From assembly GCF_000003605.2 (NCBI RefSeq), contig NW_003158226.1, positions 186,838-207,427 on the forward strand: a DNA stretch of 20,590 bases, written 5' to 3'. Each line of letters opens with the position of its first letter. The first letter of the stretch is position 1. Positions 1 to 9,984 of this stretch are shown here, one piece after another. The translations under genes were made by a program, and so were the position numbers. Under the pieces are notes generated by a model. It was given only the letters and a program-made list of their open reading frames with translations. It was not told where the DNA came from and made no database searches. The DNA comes from Saccoglossus kowalevskii. Its lineage: Eukaryota; Hemichordata; Enteropneusta; Harrimaniidae.

Positions 1-1421
1 TAGGATAGCTTTAAAAAGCTCTAGATGTTGTAAAGTATTTGCTGAACCCGTCAAATCAGTAGCTTATCGAATATTTGCAGGGGTCAAAGTTCATTTGACA
101 ATATAAATTGTGATTTTAATGGTTAAATTATGGGCATAATTATTCTGCCTTAACTATTTTTCAATAAAATATAAAATAAATTACACTCTCCTAATAAGCA
201 CAGCGCCACCTACATTTTGAACTTATGCGCGAATAAAGTTGTTTTTTGTCTTTACTTCAAAACAATTATTCTGATGTTATTCTAAAAAATTGTGATTTGC
301 ACATTGGACGATTATTCATGAATCAAGTTTTTTCGTTAGATTTCAAATTTACAAGACCACTGGCTTTATGAATAAGACATGTCTCCCATATTGATAAATA
401 TCCATATGCATGATACTTTAATATTATCCAACGTATAAACTGGTATTGCTATATGTTATAATACTACTTAGACGTAGGGGAAGATTTAAATAAGATATTA
501 TATGGCAACGTCTCATATACAGAGAACATAATGTGGTCGGAGTGCATAGCTTATTTACCATATTTACAATAGACCATTTTCCGTTCTCTGCGAGATCCCG
601 CGTTATGCGTGAAATCGAACGTAAAAGCAGGACAAACAAAGGTCATAGCGTCGTAATGGGGACAAACATCGCAAGGGATTTGACAAACGCGAAAGTATTT
701 TGGGGATATTTCCATGCTTAATATTATACTGTATTATTCTGTAAACATTTGATAATGGTAAATTTCGATGAAGTAAGGGTATCTAAACGCTATATTCCCC
801 TGTCAAAGATCGGCCTTTCGATGTGAGCTACGAAATAAAGAAATTCGAGTTCAAAATCAAATCGTTCGTTTTTTTCGGCACACGTTCGGTGTGCGTCTTT
901 CACGCAACTCACGAGATCTTGCAGTTGGAATGAAAATCACCTATTGTTGAGTTCTTCATTCCCCTGACTCAACAGGTATTTACGATTTGTCTCATAAAGT
1001 ACCATCCACGTAATCTAATCTTAATTTTAAGACATTTTTGATTTTTTAAGTCGACATATCCTTAAAATAATTCAAAATAAATGTGGTCCTGTGAGTGAGT
1101 TATTCTAAAATGTGTCTTTGTTATTTGTACAATTATCCACATATTAAGTGTAAAAGCATATATGGGCAAAATTGCTAAAATTACAATTAACAATAACAGG
1201 TGAACCTTAACCTCTCCAAATTTCGAGCAAGCTATTGATTTGACCATTACATCACACATTTCCGAAAAATATGCACACATACAACATACAATTCCAGTCG
1301 TACTAGACGTCATTAGTACTCACAATTGGTACCAAATCTACTAAAATTGACCTAGCCCATGGACTAATGGTTTACGCCTAGGATCTATTTCTAACTACGC
1401 AATAAACTAGTTGGGTCTTAC
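1..1421. other. no supported gene; flank or intron of the left minus-strand gene
   Basis: AT-rich non-coding DNA. The left gene reads leftward into this stretch, so it is probably intron, with further exons outside the window. A minus-strand open stretch at 1062..1313 encodes a hydrophobic run (VHLLLLIVILAILPIYAF). It has no convincing polypyrimidine tract and acceptor in front of it, and I do not recognise it as a domain. I see no other structure here. Confidence 0.4.
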
Positions 1422-1604
1422 GTCCTGACTTAGCATTAGCCATCGTCCCGGGTACCGCCTGTGTGTAAGATTGTAGTGTGCGCCAATCGTCACCTGGTTG
1501 GGTCGCACCGTTGACAGAGTACGCCGGTGGCGGCGGAACATCGTCTTGATTCTGGACAGCTGGAGTCGGAGTCGGGACAGGTTGTACCGTTTCCGGTACC
1601 GTAC
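1422..1604 (-). CDS. proline-rich exon 2 of an unidentified gene, with a PPPPAY motif
   Basis: On the minus strand this exon follows a good acceptor (tttatttccactag, ending at 1605). Its first two bases complete the codon left by the exon at 6903..6948, giving glycine. It reads GTVPETVQPVPTPTPAV, then a QNQDDVPPPPAYS stretch and further polar residues (DDWRTLQSYTQAVPGTMANAK). The peptide is disordered-looking, rich in proline, threonine and glutamine, and carries a PPxY-type motif that WW domains of NEDD4-like ligases can bind. Local GC is clearly higher than the surroundings. The left end is uncertain: GTAAGA at 1421 gives 183 nt, and CAG|GTGACG at 1493 gives 111 nt. Proline-rich N-terminal tails with PPPPxY occur in small membrane proteins such as the CD225/dispanin group, but no membrane segment is visible here, so I do not assign a family. 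Confidence 0.55.
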
Positions 1605-2732
1605 CTAGTGGAAATAAATATAAACACAATCATTAGTTTAATAAATAACAGGGGAGGTAAGAATGGCGGGAATAAGATAGTTTATATTATATGGTAACAT
1701 CATAGACGTCGCGCCGTGTTCGATAATGGGTTCCTCGTGACGTACACAACGCGTGTGAAATACACTATTAATTTACGCGAAGTTCGAAAGCGCCATGCAC
1801 GACGACTGCGGCATTTTATTTTCCTTTAAAGTCGCTGTGTTTAAAATATATTGATTAACTTCATCAAAACGCATATCAAAATAGTAATCGTATCGTATCT
1901 CGAGTATAACTTTGTATTGGCCAGATTGACTTGTTTTTGAATCATAAACACTACATGAAATGCTAAGAACAATGATGGGGTCAGACGCCATAAATCCAGT
2001 ATCGAAGGACCCGTGTCACCCGTAATGATTTGAGGTTGAACTTGGACTTAGGTCGGTAACTGTACAAGACCTTGTTGTAGTGAAGGCAATGAGGCGGATA
2101 AACGGGCTAAATCATGCAGACACATTGAGTTACGCAGCACGTTGTCAGCCCCCCCCCCCCCGCTCAATCCAATAAGAATAACAATGCAATCCTTTTTTAA
2201 CAATTGTAACATCTTATGACGAAACACATGACTGGTTGTAAGCATATGTTACAGTGAGGTACGTGACCTTTGACTCAACGTATTCTGTATGTTGAAATTA
2301 CAACCTGACGAATTCCTCAGTTCTGTTCAAATGTTTTGTAATGTTTTCTTGGCAACCACCGTTCGTTACTATCATATTGTTCACCGAGTAAACAAAGACG
2401 TTTGAAGTATACAGCGCGATATTAAATATAAATAGCAATTATTAATTTATGATTTATTTACGGTTCATTTACGAGACATCGTATCAGTTTGTATATTTTC
2501 ATTAATTTAAGTGACCAGTGAATGTACTGTTTATATATCTCCAGAAACACTTTACTAACAAAAATAAAGAACATTGAAGTGAAAGCATTATACTAGTGTT
2601 ATAAATAACCTCGGTACGTGGGATTAATATACTTATCTGTGCGCTATAATCTACATTGCACGTATAGGACTGTTATGTATTTGAATGCGTTATATGGTAA
2701 GGGCACAGTGATGTTTTTTTGTTTGTTTGTTT
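1605..2732. other. intron of the left gene, left part; 13-base poly-C tract
   Basis: Non-coding AT-rich sequence between exon 2 and the LINE insertion. The only distinct item is an uninterrupted run of 13 C at 2149..2161 (poly-G on the minus strand). No reading frame here resembles a known protein. Confidence 0.45.
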
Positions 2733-2747
2733 TTTTTGCATAATGTT
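2733..2747. repeat. target-site duplication, left copy (LINE)
   Basis: The 15 bases TTTTTGCATAATGTT are identical to 3118..3132. The pair brackets a minus-strand LINE fragment, and this copy sits just beyond the element's A-tail, as expected for target-primed reverse transcription. Confidence 0.75.
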
Positions 2748-3117
2748 TTTTTTTTTTTTTTATAACTATCTTTCTTTATTGCATACAATAGAAATTCTTT
2801 ACAGCACAATGTCAAGATACAACAAATGTCAAAGCTGATATAACCCATACAAAATAGACACTGCATACCCGTTAACAATTAAAGTCTCTCAACTTGTCCA
2901 GGAAAATTGACATTGTATGTCTTCTTTTTGAATTTTCTAACTCCATCTTTTGCGTGTAACGTATATCAGATTTTATGAGATTAAAGCATGGTAGTTCCTT
3001 TTTTAATTTACACGTATAGATATTTCTTTTAACAATTATAATTATATGGTTTAGTAGAGGGGAGAAGTCCTTGTCTCCTAATATAATCTGTTTTGCTGAC
3101 AATGTTCTTAGTCCTAG
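2748..3117 (-). mobile_element. 5'-truncated non-LTR retrotransposon (LINE) 3' end, with C-terminal tail of ORF2
   Basis: Read on the minus strand, this is the last part of a LINE reverse-transcriptase ORF followed by its 3' UTR and A-tail. The residual peptide includes ILGDKDFSPLLNHIIIIVK, then NIYTCKLKKELPCF, an E-rich stretch and a stop at 2872..2874. The pattern of a G-D step, then LLN followed by a hydrophobic run, K, a basic IYxCK step and a charged end is typical of the extreme C-terminus of many invertebrate non-LTR elements (from memory of the family, not a search). About 100 nt after the stop comes AATAAA (plus-strand 2776..2781 region), then within about 20 nt a run of at least 14 A. 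Fifteen-bp target-site duplications flank the piece. It is about 370 bp, so nearly the whole element including endonuclease and polymerase domains is missing, and it cannot move by itself. It lies antisense-free, in the same orientation as the host gene, inside its intron. Confidence 0.7.
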
Positions 3118-3132
3118 TTTTTGCATAATGTT
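3118..3132. repeat. target-site duplication, right copy (LINE)
   Basis: Identical to 2733..2747. It marks the point of 5' truncation of the LINE fragment. Codons reading rightward from here in the same frame are flanking DNA, not element. Confidence 0.75.
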
Positions 3133-4627
3133 ATATGTTTCATTAAACACTCGTTAGGTCAACTATAGCCTAAATTTATCTGCCAATTTAAAAAAAAAAA
3201 CTTGGCTGTGGTGGTCAAAGCATACATCAGATCCAAGCTAGTTTGAACGTAGTGGTCTCCTTAACTACACACTATTGGGTGTGACCAACAAAAGAACATA
3301 GTGCGAATTTGGGAAATTATTTGAGTAAAACCGTGTCTCACTACTGCGATATCGCCTGTCAATACTTTTTTGTGGTCACAGTAATGGTATATTATGTTTG
3401 TTATTTGGTTGACTAAAAACACCACACGTCTGTCAACTTCCAATCATAATGGTTATCTTACAGTTAAACCTTACAACCTTTTGTTGACGTTGTCAGCCAC
3501 TTGATTCAATAACACGCCGTGTTTATGTCGCTGAGAAAGAAACTAACAATAGCCAATATGTGTACCTTTCTCTCGTCGGAGTATATCATAGAACGGCGGG
3601 AAGGAGTTCTTGACAGAATTGTGCGGGTATGCCTGGAAATGTACCGCACGTGAGCGAAAAGTATCGAAAAATCATTATATAATCCCTTCCCACAATGCAG
3701 CGCCATATTCCAAAGGCTGTTTTAATTTGCGATAAAGCTAACGTATAGTGTAATTGCATGAAAGGTGAAGTCATATTACTGAAAACACCTTTGTAAGTAA
3801 ATATCCACCATGGTAGTGAAGTTCACTTTGCGTAGATCTCAATGTTATTTTAATAGTAGTAAAAATGTTAGGAAATAAGTGTTGACATTATGGTTAATTG
3901 CAATCCTAAACAGTTGTATTGTAATTTTAACAATAGACCCGATATTATATTTGTTTAAGCTTGCACTCAAATTGAACTGTAATTAAATCTAATCATGATG
4001 TACTTAAGTTTCATTCATCATCAATTTCATATATATATACGGGAGGGTGTGTCTTAGCTCAGACGACTAATTTATTGTTTGTCAGAAGTCTTAATGACAT
4101 GGAGTGGAGAAGACACTATATTATTATATGAGCAACGGCACTATGTTTTTTAGAAAGTGACCAATGTGAGGCACCCTGGTATTTGCCGACACACGCTGAG
4201 CATTAACCAGGTACACTAAACAACGTAAATCAGTCCGCGTAAGTTCAACAACGTTTATATGAGATATCAATATCCCATATCTAGGCGTGGTTGATTCAAG
4301 TAGTCACACGGCAAACCGAATTTGACCCGAACCGATCGACACTGAACCGATCAAAGCATCTATCTGATGATTTCTTTGTGTTCCCAAAATACACAATATC
4401 ATAGTGCCCGATCCCAGTTAGCTCCTGAGTCATCGATAAGTACGTCGAAGATCATTATGAGTATTCTTTATTGTATTTCTTACCCCCTTCCCGAATATTA
4501 TATGACGGACAATTCAGAAGTTTGTTATTTTTGTATAACGTCATGTTTAATCTGTTTAATAATTACACGTATATATTTGGATTGTTTTCATTTGTCTTAA
4601 GTATACGTGTGTCATTCCTTTGGGATA
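3133..4627. other. intron of the left gene, no gene seen
   Basis: AT-rich sequence without splice-flanked open frames. It has short homopolymer A and T runs only. Open stretches of 60 to 66 codons on the minus strand near 3261..3774 do not resemble known proteins. Confidence 0.4.
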
Positions 4628-4842
4628 AAATGGCCGCTGCGATCTCGTTTCACAAGACTTGTTTTTTGCTTCTCAGTAGTTTTCCACTCTTTCCCGTCGC
4701 CGGGTCCACTTTCCCAAATACCATGATTACATGTGAGGAGAACATTGAACGTCACGTGATGGCGGACGAGAATGGAACATTATTAGAGCGACCAAAACAA
4801 GTCTCGTGGTTCTCGCTCCCAACGAGACCTTGTCGGCCATTT
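4628..4842. repeat. imperfect fold-back repeat with ATGGCCG ends
   Basis: The left arm starts AAATGGCCGCTGCGATCTCG and continues through AAGACTTGTTTT to about 4672. The right arm (about 4788..4842), read on the minus strand, starts AAATGGCCGACAAGGTCTCG and ends with GAGACTTGTTTT. The arms match with several mismatches and a length difference around a central region of about 115 bp that holds CACGTGATGGCGGAC. Within the right arm, GTCTCGT and ACGAGAC form a smaller hairpin. The stretch is more GC-rich than its surroundings. A degenerate MITE or fold-back transposon is the simplest explanation. Confidence 0.4.
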
Positions 4843-6902
4843 GTGTCTATGGTAACTTATGACATGATATCGTAATTGATATTATATAAATTCAGGGGAA
4901 AACAGTTCATGTGTAAACATATGTGTTATCGCGTTCAGTCATTTCTCGTAATATGCATGTGTTCCTAATGTTTGTTGGTTCAACTCTATTCTTAAAATAG
5001 GACTGAAAAAATGTCATGTGACGTCATGAGATGTCCTACATATTAATTACTTATATAGATTGCCATGAATCTCCCACAAACTCAAAGATGGCCGCCAATA
5101 TCTATGCATCTACGTTTGAAATACCAAACTTACAGAGGACTTATAATATTATGGAAATTAGTATCATAAATTGAAACAGTATGATATATACACTGCTCAA
5201 TCAAACGCGTCAATTAAACATAAAACGCAGTCATAAATTACGTATTTATGTCCTGTTTGATGTGAACACTAAACGCGTCTATATATAGAGACGAATTTTC
5301 TAAACATCGACATGTGTGGCTGTTATAATCATAGCTATAATATGTCCGCGTGCAACAGGTGGTTTATGTGGAATTGACAATTCTACCGCACGCGATTTAT
5401 AAGATTACATCCGGGGTCAATCTACATCCGGGGTGTTGTCCAGAAAGTGCGTTGTATGGCTTTATACTACGAACTGGATGGGATTTGTTTTGTATTGATT
5501 TTAGCGCAGAACAGAAAAGCTGTACTATAAATTAAAACCCTCTGAACTTCCCCGTGTAATCTAGTTATGCAAGACTGTGTCGAAAATGTGATGAACCACG
5601 CTAGGTGCCAGTGTTGGAAATTGACCCAAACGCGCTAAATGTCAGAAGAAACGATATAGTTCCCAAGCAAGCATTATTTCATGCCAAGACAGCTAGTTGG
5701 TCATGAGTTGTTACCACGATATTGATATGGCAACAGTATCCCACCACAATCAACAAATATATATCCAGAATATTAGTATTGGTTCATATTAAGTTTTCCA
5801 ATGGAATTGTCAAGTGAAGTAAAGACCGGAGTATCATATAGAACTTATAGTAAAACGCTAAACTAAAGTAATAAAATGGTATAGTATTTATTCGAAAAAA
5901 ATAGAAAATGCCTTTTTTTATGTCTGGAAGTATTTAAAAAAAATAGTACATAACCTGAATTTACGAATGCTATGAATAAAACAACTAACTTAATTCTATT
6001 AAATTATTCATGCGTGAATCTAAACAATGAATGGCCCATTTCATTATACGACGGATTTGTTATTGTCATCGTCGTTAGTTTAAATCGACGTGATGAAACA
6101 TGAGTAAGTATACACTTATGTAGCTGGAATGTTTGCTCGGCACTGAGAAAGATGGTTCATTTTTGCAGCATCCCAGAAAATATATTCATCAAGAAAGCCA
6201 GAATTGTTCATCAGTGTTATTGTATTTATGATTGTGATAAGGATGAATCCGCTCAACCCCCGCTATGTTTTGTATATTTAAATAAACGTTTAAATGTCAA
6301 CAGTTTTCGAGATGTGTCATTCTAAATTCGATGATGATTATGCATCGCTCTGTTACCGGGTCGGGATGAGTTTTAATGTATATATGGCCGGTATAGCTGA
6401 TTATTTTAAGAGCGCACATTTTCTTAGCAATGCCTACCAAGTACACGTAGGAACGATGGCAATAAACATATTTGCAGATAGATATGTTGTCAAAACTAAA
6501 AAAACTAGTACCCCAATTCGTTGGTATCCCCGTGGGCTCGGTGCCTCCATGGTTTACCTGACACATACCTACTCGCCAGGCATCATCAAAACGGCATTAT
6601 GCAATAACATTGAGAACACAATAAACATCCTTGTTGGATACCTTCAAGCATACTTAAATGCGTGACCCTTCGCTGAGGTATAAACAAATCCTATTGCGTT
6701 AAGTCTGTAATCGTAGCTGGTTTAACATCGGAGTCGCCGTGTTTTGTGTCGACTCCATCAGCGGATATGTCAGATGATATGGGTATACATGTCTGCGTTA
6801 CAAGTGTGATAACACGGGCTTTAAGACCACAACATCGTGTAGTACATAGTGGCTGTAACGACGCGATTATTACGATTTGGGAAACCGTACGGAAATACTC
6901 AC
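4843..6902. other. intron of the left gene, right part; no supported exon
   Basis: Contains a 12-bp palindrome TCTATATATAGA at 5278..5289, a short direct repeat TACATCCGGGGT (two copies near 5406 and 5423), and a YY1-like AAGATGGCCGCC at about 5086. A 123-codon open frame at 6294..6665 (plus) overlaps an 89-codon open frame on the other strand. It has no recognisable domain and is more likely chance. Confidence 0.35.
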
Positions 6903-6948
6903 CTGGTAGGTTGTCCTGATACATCGAGTCGTCTTGCTGCTCCGACAT
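6903..6948 (-). CDS. start exon of the left minus-strand gene (MSEQQDDSMYQDNLP)
   Basis: The ATG at 6948..6946 has a strong eukaryotic context (AACAATG, A at -3). It is the first in-frame ATG after an in-frame stop upstream, near 7052. The exon gives 15 codons plus one base and ends CCAG|GTGAGT, a near-perfect 5' splice site. The one-base overhang matches the two-base start of the exon ending at 1604, so the junction encodes glycine and the joined peptide runs MSEQQDDSMYQDNLPG into the proline-rich tail. The segment is acidic and glutamine-rich, with no signal peptide. The frame stays open about 100 nt upstream of the ATG, so an internal exon with an upstream start cannot be excluded. The implied intron is 5,298 nt. 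Product unknown. Confidence 0.55.
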
Positions 6949-7320
6949 TGTTGTGTTTATAATTCCAGAATTCTGCAATTTGACTTTGGATCCCGGCGAT
7001 TTGAAATAAACCAGTCCAGCACCGAGGTCACGGACCCATGAGTCGGTTATTCATGAACGACAACGCACGATAGATATTATTGACCCAGCCGTGCCGTGTG
7101 CAAAGCGGCTTTATGCATCGCCCTAGTGACGGACGTAAATATAACAACAAAACACCACAATGTGTTATTATTATGTAGATAGCTCCCTCAGGTGATGGCT
7201 TAACGTTCGATTCCATGTCACTGACGTGTTGTCTCGATGTATGGAATGTTAAATTCCGCGTTCCATGTACGGACAAATAGTAATACGGTGTCCAATATAA
7301 CCAACCTAGTGAATATTCAA
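6949..7320. other. probable 5' UTR and promoter-proximal region of the left gene
   Basis: Upstream of the start ATG on the minus strand. The sequence is CpG-rich compared with the right half of the window. I see no TATA box at a usable distance. Nothing else is recognisable. Confidence 0.3.
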
Positions 7321-7334
7321 AAATAAATAAATAT

Positions 7335-7377
<43 letters not shown>

Positions 7378-7470
7378 TAATTATAATTTATTTAATTATA
7401 ATAATTAATTAATTAATTAATTAATTAATTAATTAATTAATTAATTAATTAATTAATTAATTAATTAATT

Positions 7471-7527
<57 letters not shown>

Positions 7528-7529
7528 TT
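7321..7529. repeat. compound tetranucleotide microsatellite (ATTT)n-(AATT)n-(ATTT)n
   Basis: After a short AAATAAAT start, there are about 12 ATTT units to 7377, a 20-bp mixed AT block, about 18 uninterrupted AATT units (7402..7474), then about 13 more ATTT units to 7528. The AATT core is self-complementary, so it can form cruciform or hairpin structures. The layout is symmetrical. Confidence 0.95.
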
Positions 7530-9523
7530 CGACATAAGGCTGACTATCGCACAATTAGAATTGGTTACTATAATATTTGATACAAACCAGTTTTGATGCC
7601 TCTTATTTATCTGTGCTTCAGGTAGTGAAGAATCTATGCAACAGATAATGTACTTTTTGCAGTGAATTATTTAAAAAAAATTTGTATGAAAATGCCGGTG
7701 TGTGTGTTTTAAATTTACTCTTGCATCACAATTATAATATTGGTTACTAGTGACTACTACCCCAATGAACTAATGTGTAAATTACGCATTACCAAATAAT
7801 TTTCAAATTACATAACGCGAGACTTGAATTAAATGACGATTTTCCTTCAGTATGATCGCAGACGTTGTCGTAACTTGATGAAGTAATATGCTACACACGA
7901 AGTGAGATGCCGGTTTAAACTCTGTCGATAACGGTACTGGCATCCGCGGAAAAAAAAAACGCGTCTAGCGATTAAGTGTATCAGACTGATCAGTTGAGCT
8001 ATCTTCTATTCTCTATAGTCTTTGGTTTAGCTTTCGGAAACAACTAACTGACGTATTTCCGTTATCAGACTCTTGTGGAACCAATGTTAAGCCCTCTACT
8101 CGAATGTAATACCTGAGGTATGTCTTCCATGTAACATAGAGGTAAATTCCATGCATGTAAGAACCCCAATTCCAACTACAGTATTATCTAAAAAATCCAA
8201 AATGTAGGACATTTCTGTCGTATAAGCACTGGCAGCAATACCCAAGCCTAATGATTACTGTGACCTTTGCTATAATGTAAAATCGTGAATATTGTCCAAA
8301 TATTTGTAAAGCCAGACTTAATATGAAGCAGCGAAAATTATATTTCTTTTATTTTACGTGTAATTGATTTTGTTCACGATTTTAATAACAGACCATCAAA
8401 CGAGAACGGTATTGATGATGTCCATATTTTACATATATGAGTTGAAGCCAGGGTAACCGTCTACACATGCTTGTTTACCACTCATATCGCAGGCATGATG
8501 TTTAGGGATGGGTCAATATTTCTATTGAGTCACTAGGCTAGGAAATGAATTCAGAAAAAAAGACAATCAACGTGAATTGTGGGATAACCGTCACGTGATT
8601 TGAACAATTATCGCTGAGTAGGAAAATATAGAGGTATGACCTGCTTTGAAATTCCAGTCACCCACCGTAAAAATAATGGTCTATCCCTTAGCGTATCGGA
8701 GACGTTGGCAGTGCATGTGCACATCACTTTGACTGCGGTCTCTGCATTCACGCTCTTCGATATCAAGCCCATGTATTTTCAATTATTATGTACACAATGC
8801 CCCCTACAAATTGACGATCAATAGTACACGTATGTCCAAATTTGTTCACAAAAACTCAAACAATACATTCATTGTTTGACTGCGCTGTGAAAATATATAG
8901 TATCTATGTATTTTGCTTCTTAATGAATATTTGCTCGAACTCGCGCAATCAACCAATATGAAGTGTGTAGATATAAAATGGCCACTTTAACTTTGTGGTT
9001 TTATGTACGCCAAGAAGCAATCATGATCATGGAGTTAAGGGGTACAATTGTTTCGAGTCACGAAACATGACAGCGTAGCCGAGAAATGTCGGCATCCCAG
9101 AGTGGCACACTAGACATTACATTTTACGCCACTACGCAACTTATAAGACGTGTTTACACAAAGATTACATCTTAAAAGCATAAACGGGTTTCAGTTCTCT
9201 TATTAAAATCTGATTTATTACATAGCATGTATTTTTTAATTATTTTCGTATATTTCATTTCAAGGGTGGTGGTCGTCGTTCTGCGCATGTGCGACGCTTG
9301 TGTTGATATACGTTAATTTTCCTATTATCTGATGCATTTTCCCAATGACAGACACGAATACAAGTTTTGCCAAGAACGAGATGTGCACGAAAGAAATACT
9401 GCCTTTGACTACATGGATTATCTATCAAAACTTCGGAAACGACTTATTTTGTACTCGGCGCAACAATTAAAGTCACCCATTTGCACTATCTCACAAGCGT
9501 GATGCACACTTTCATTTTGAATA
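7530..9523. other. intergenic DNA, no gene seen
   Basis: Mixed sequence in which CpG is not depleted: I count about 24 CpG in 9001..9480 by eye. Open frames here are short (62 to 67 codons) and show no domain or splice context. Confidence 0.4.
7963..8030 (-). other. weak tRNA-like relic (possible SINE head or tRNA pseudogene)
   Basis: On the minus strand, GATAGCTCAACTGATCAG resembles a tRNA D-arm and box A, and is followed by a CTGATACACTTAATC stretch like an anticodon arm. No box B or T-arm (GGTTCGA) follows at the right distance, and the acceptor stem cannot be closed. I call it only as a degraded relic. Confidence 0.15.
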
Positions 9524-9565
9524 TACTGCAAAATACTTTATTTTCGCTTGGAATTAATTTTCGCT
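9524..9565. repeat. solo arm of the MITE family seen at 13986..14167
   Basis: Starts TACTGCAAAATACTTTATTT and continues TTCGCTTGGAATTAATTTTCGCT. It matches the reverse complement of the right arm of the 14-kb element over about 40 bp with few differences. No second arm is visible nearby. Confidence 0.55.
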
Positions 9566-9956
9566 ATAAAATGATTTTGTTTCTATTTCATTCAAGCCAT
9601 TTCTTCCACCTATGTTTCAATCACATGCATTCTTTTCTTCAGTTAGTCAATACAAGGAATTTAATACAAATAATATTGACTTGATGGTCGAGTGAGATGT
9701 ATAGGAGAACCAGAAAGTGATGATATACCTTTGGATGAGATGTAGCAGTAGTAAGAAGAGTCATTATTATTATACTATTCAGATGACAGGATTATTATTG
9801 GTATGTATAAGGAGTAAATTTCTTCTTATACTGACTAACTCAGTTGATAATACAATGTACCTATGTCATAGAATAATCAAATACTTCACTAAAACCATTG
9901 GATTATGTTAATCCTATTGAATGGTGCCAAATGCATAGATCAAACAAATACCACAT

Positions 9957-9974
9957 TTTTATATCGATATAAAA
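9957..9974. repeat. 18-bp perfect palindrome TTTTATATCGATATAAAA
   Basis: Self-complementary over all 18 bases. It lies 5 to 22 nt downstream of the minus-strand AATAAA at 9979..9984, so it covers the place where cleavage would occur. Confidence 0.9.
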
Positions 9975-9978
9975 TGAC

Positions 9979-9984
9979 TTTATT
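9979..9984 (-). terminator. strong candidate polyadenylation signal (AATAAA) on the minus strand
   Basis: On the minus strand, two UGUA elements occur about 30 to 45 nt upstream, then CAATAAAG. About 23 nt later comes a GU-rich tract (ATGTGGTATTTGTTTG). This is the standard metazoan arrangement (CFIm, CPSF and CstF sites). CpG density drops sharply to the right of it: about 3 CpG in 10021..10500 against about 24 in 9001..9480, counted by eye. The nearest upstream coding end on this strand is the palmitoyltransferase stop at 18164, so this may be its distal poly(A) site. Confidence 0.55.

Noticed and set aside
1062..1313. Hydrophobic minus-strand open frame as a membrane exon of the left gene
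   Set aside because: No convincing acceptor with a polypyrimidine tract or matching phase, and AT-rich DNA easily yields such hydrophobic runs.
2149..2161. Poly-C run as a G-quadruplex or regulatory site
   Set aside because: A single 13-base homopolymer with no other G or C runs beside it; probably simple slippage.
4471..4875. 134-codon plus-strand open frame
   Set aside because: Overlaps the fold-back repeat; the peptide shows no family resemblance.
6294..6665. 123-codon plus-strand open frame as a gene
   Set aside because: No recognisable domain. The opposite strand is open over much of the same region, and there is no supporting splice or poly(A) context. Chance is more likely.
7963..8030. 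Functional tRNA gene on the minus strand
   Set aside because: Only the D-arm-like part is visible. There is no T-arm or box B and no closing acceptor stem, so it is listed only as a weak relic.
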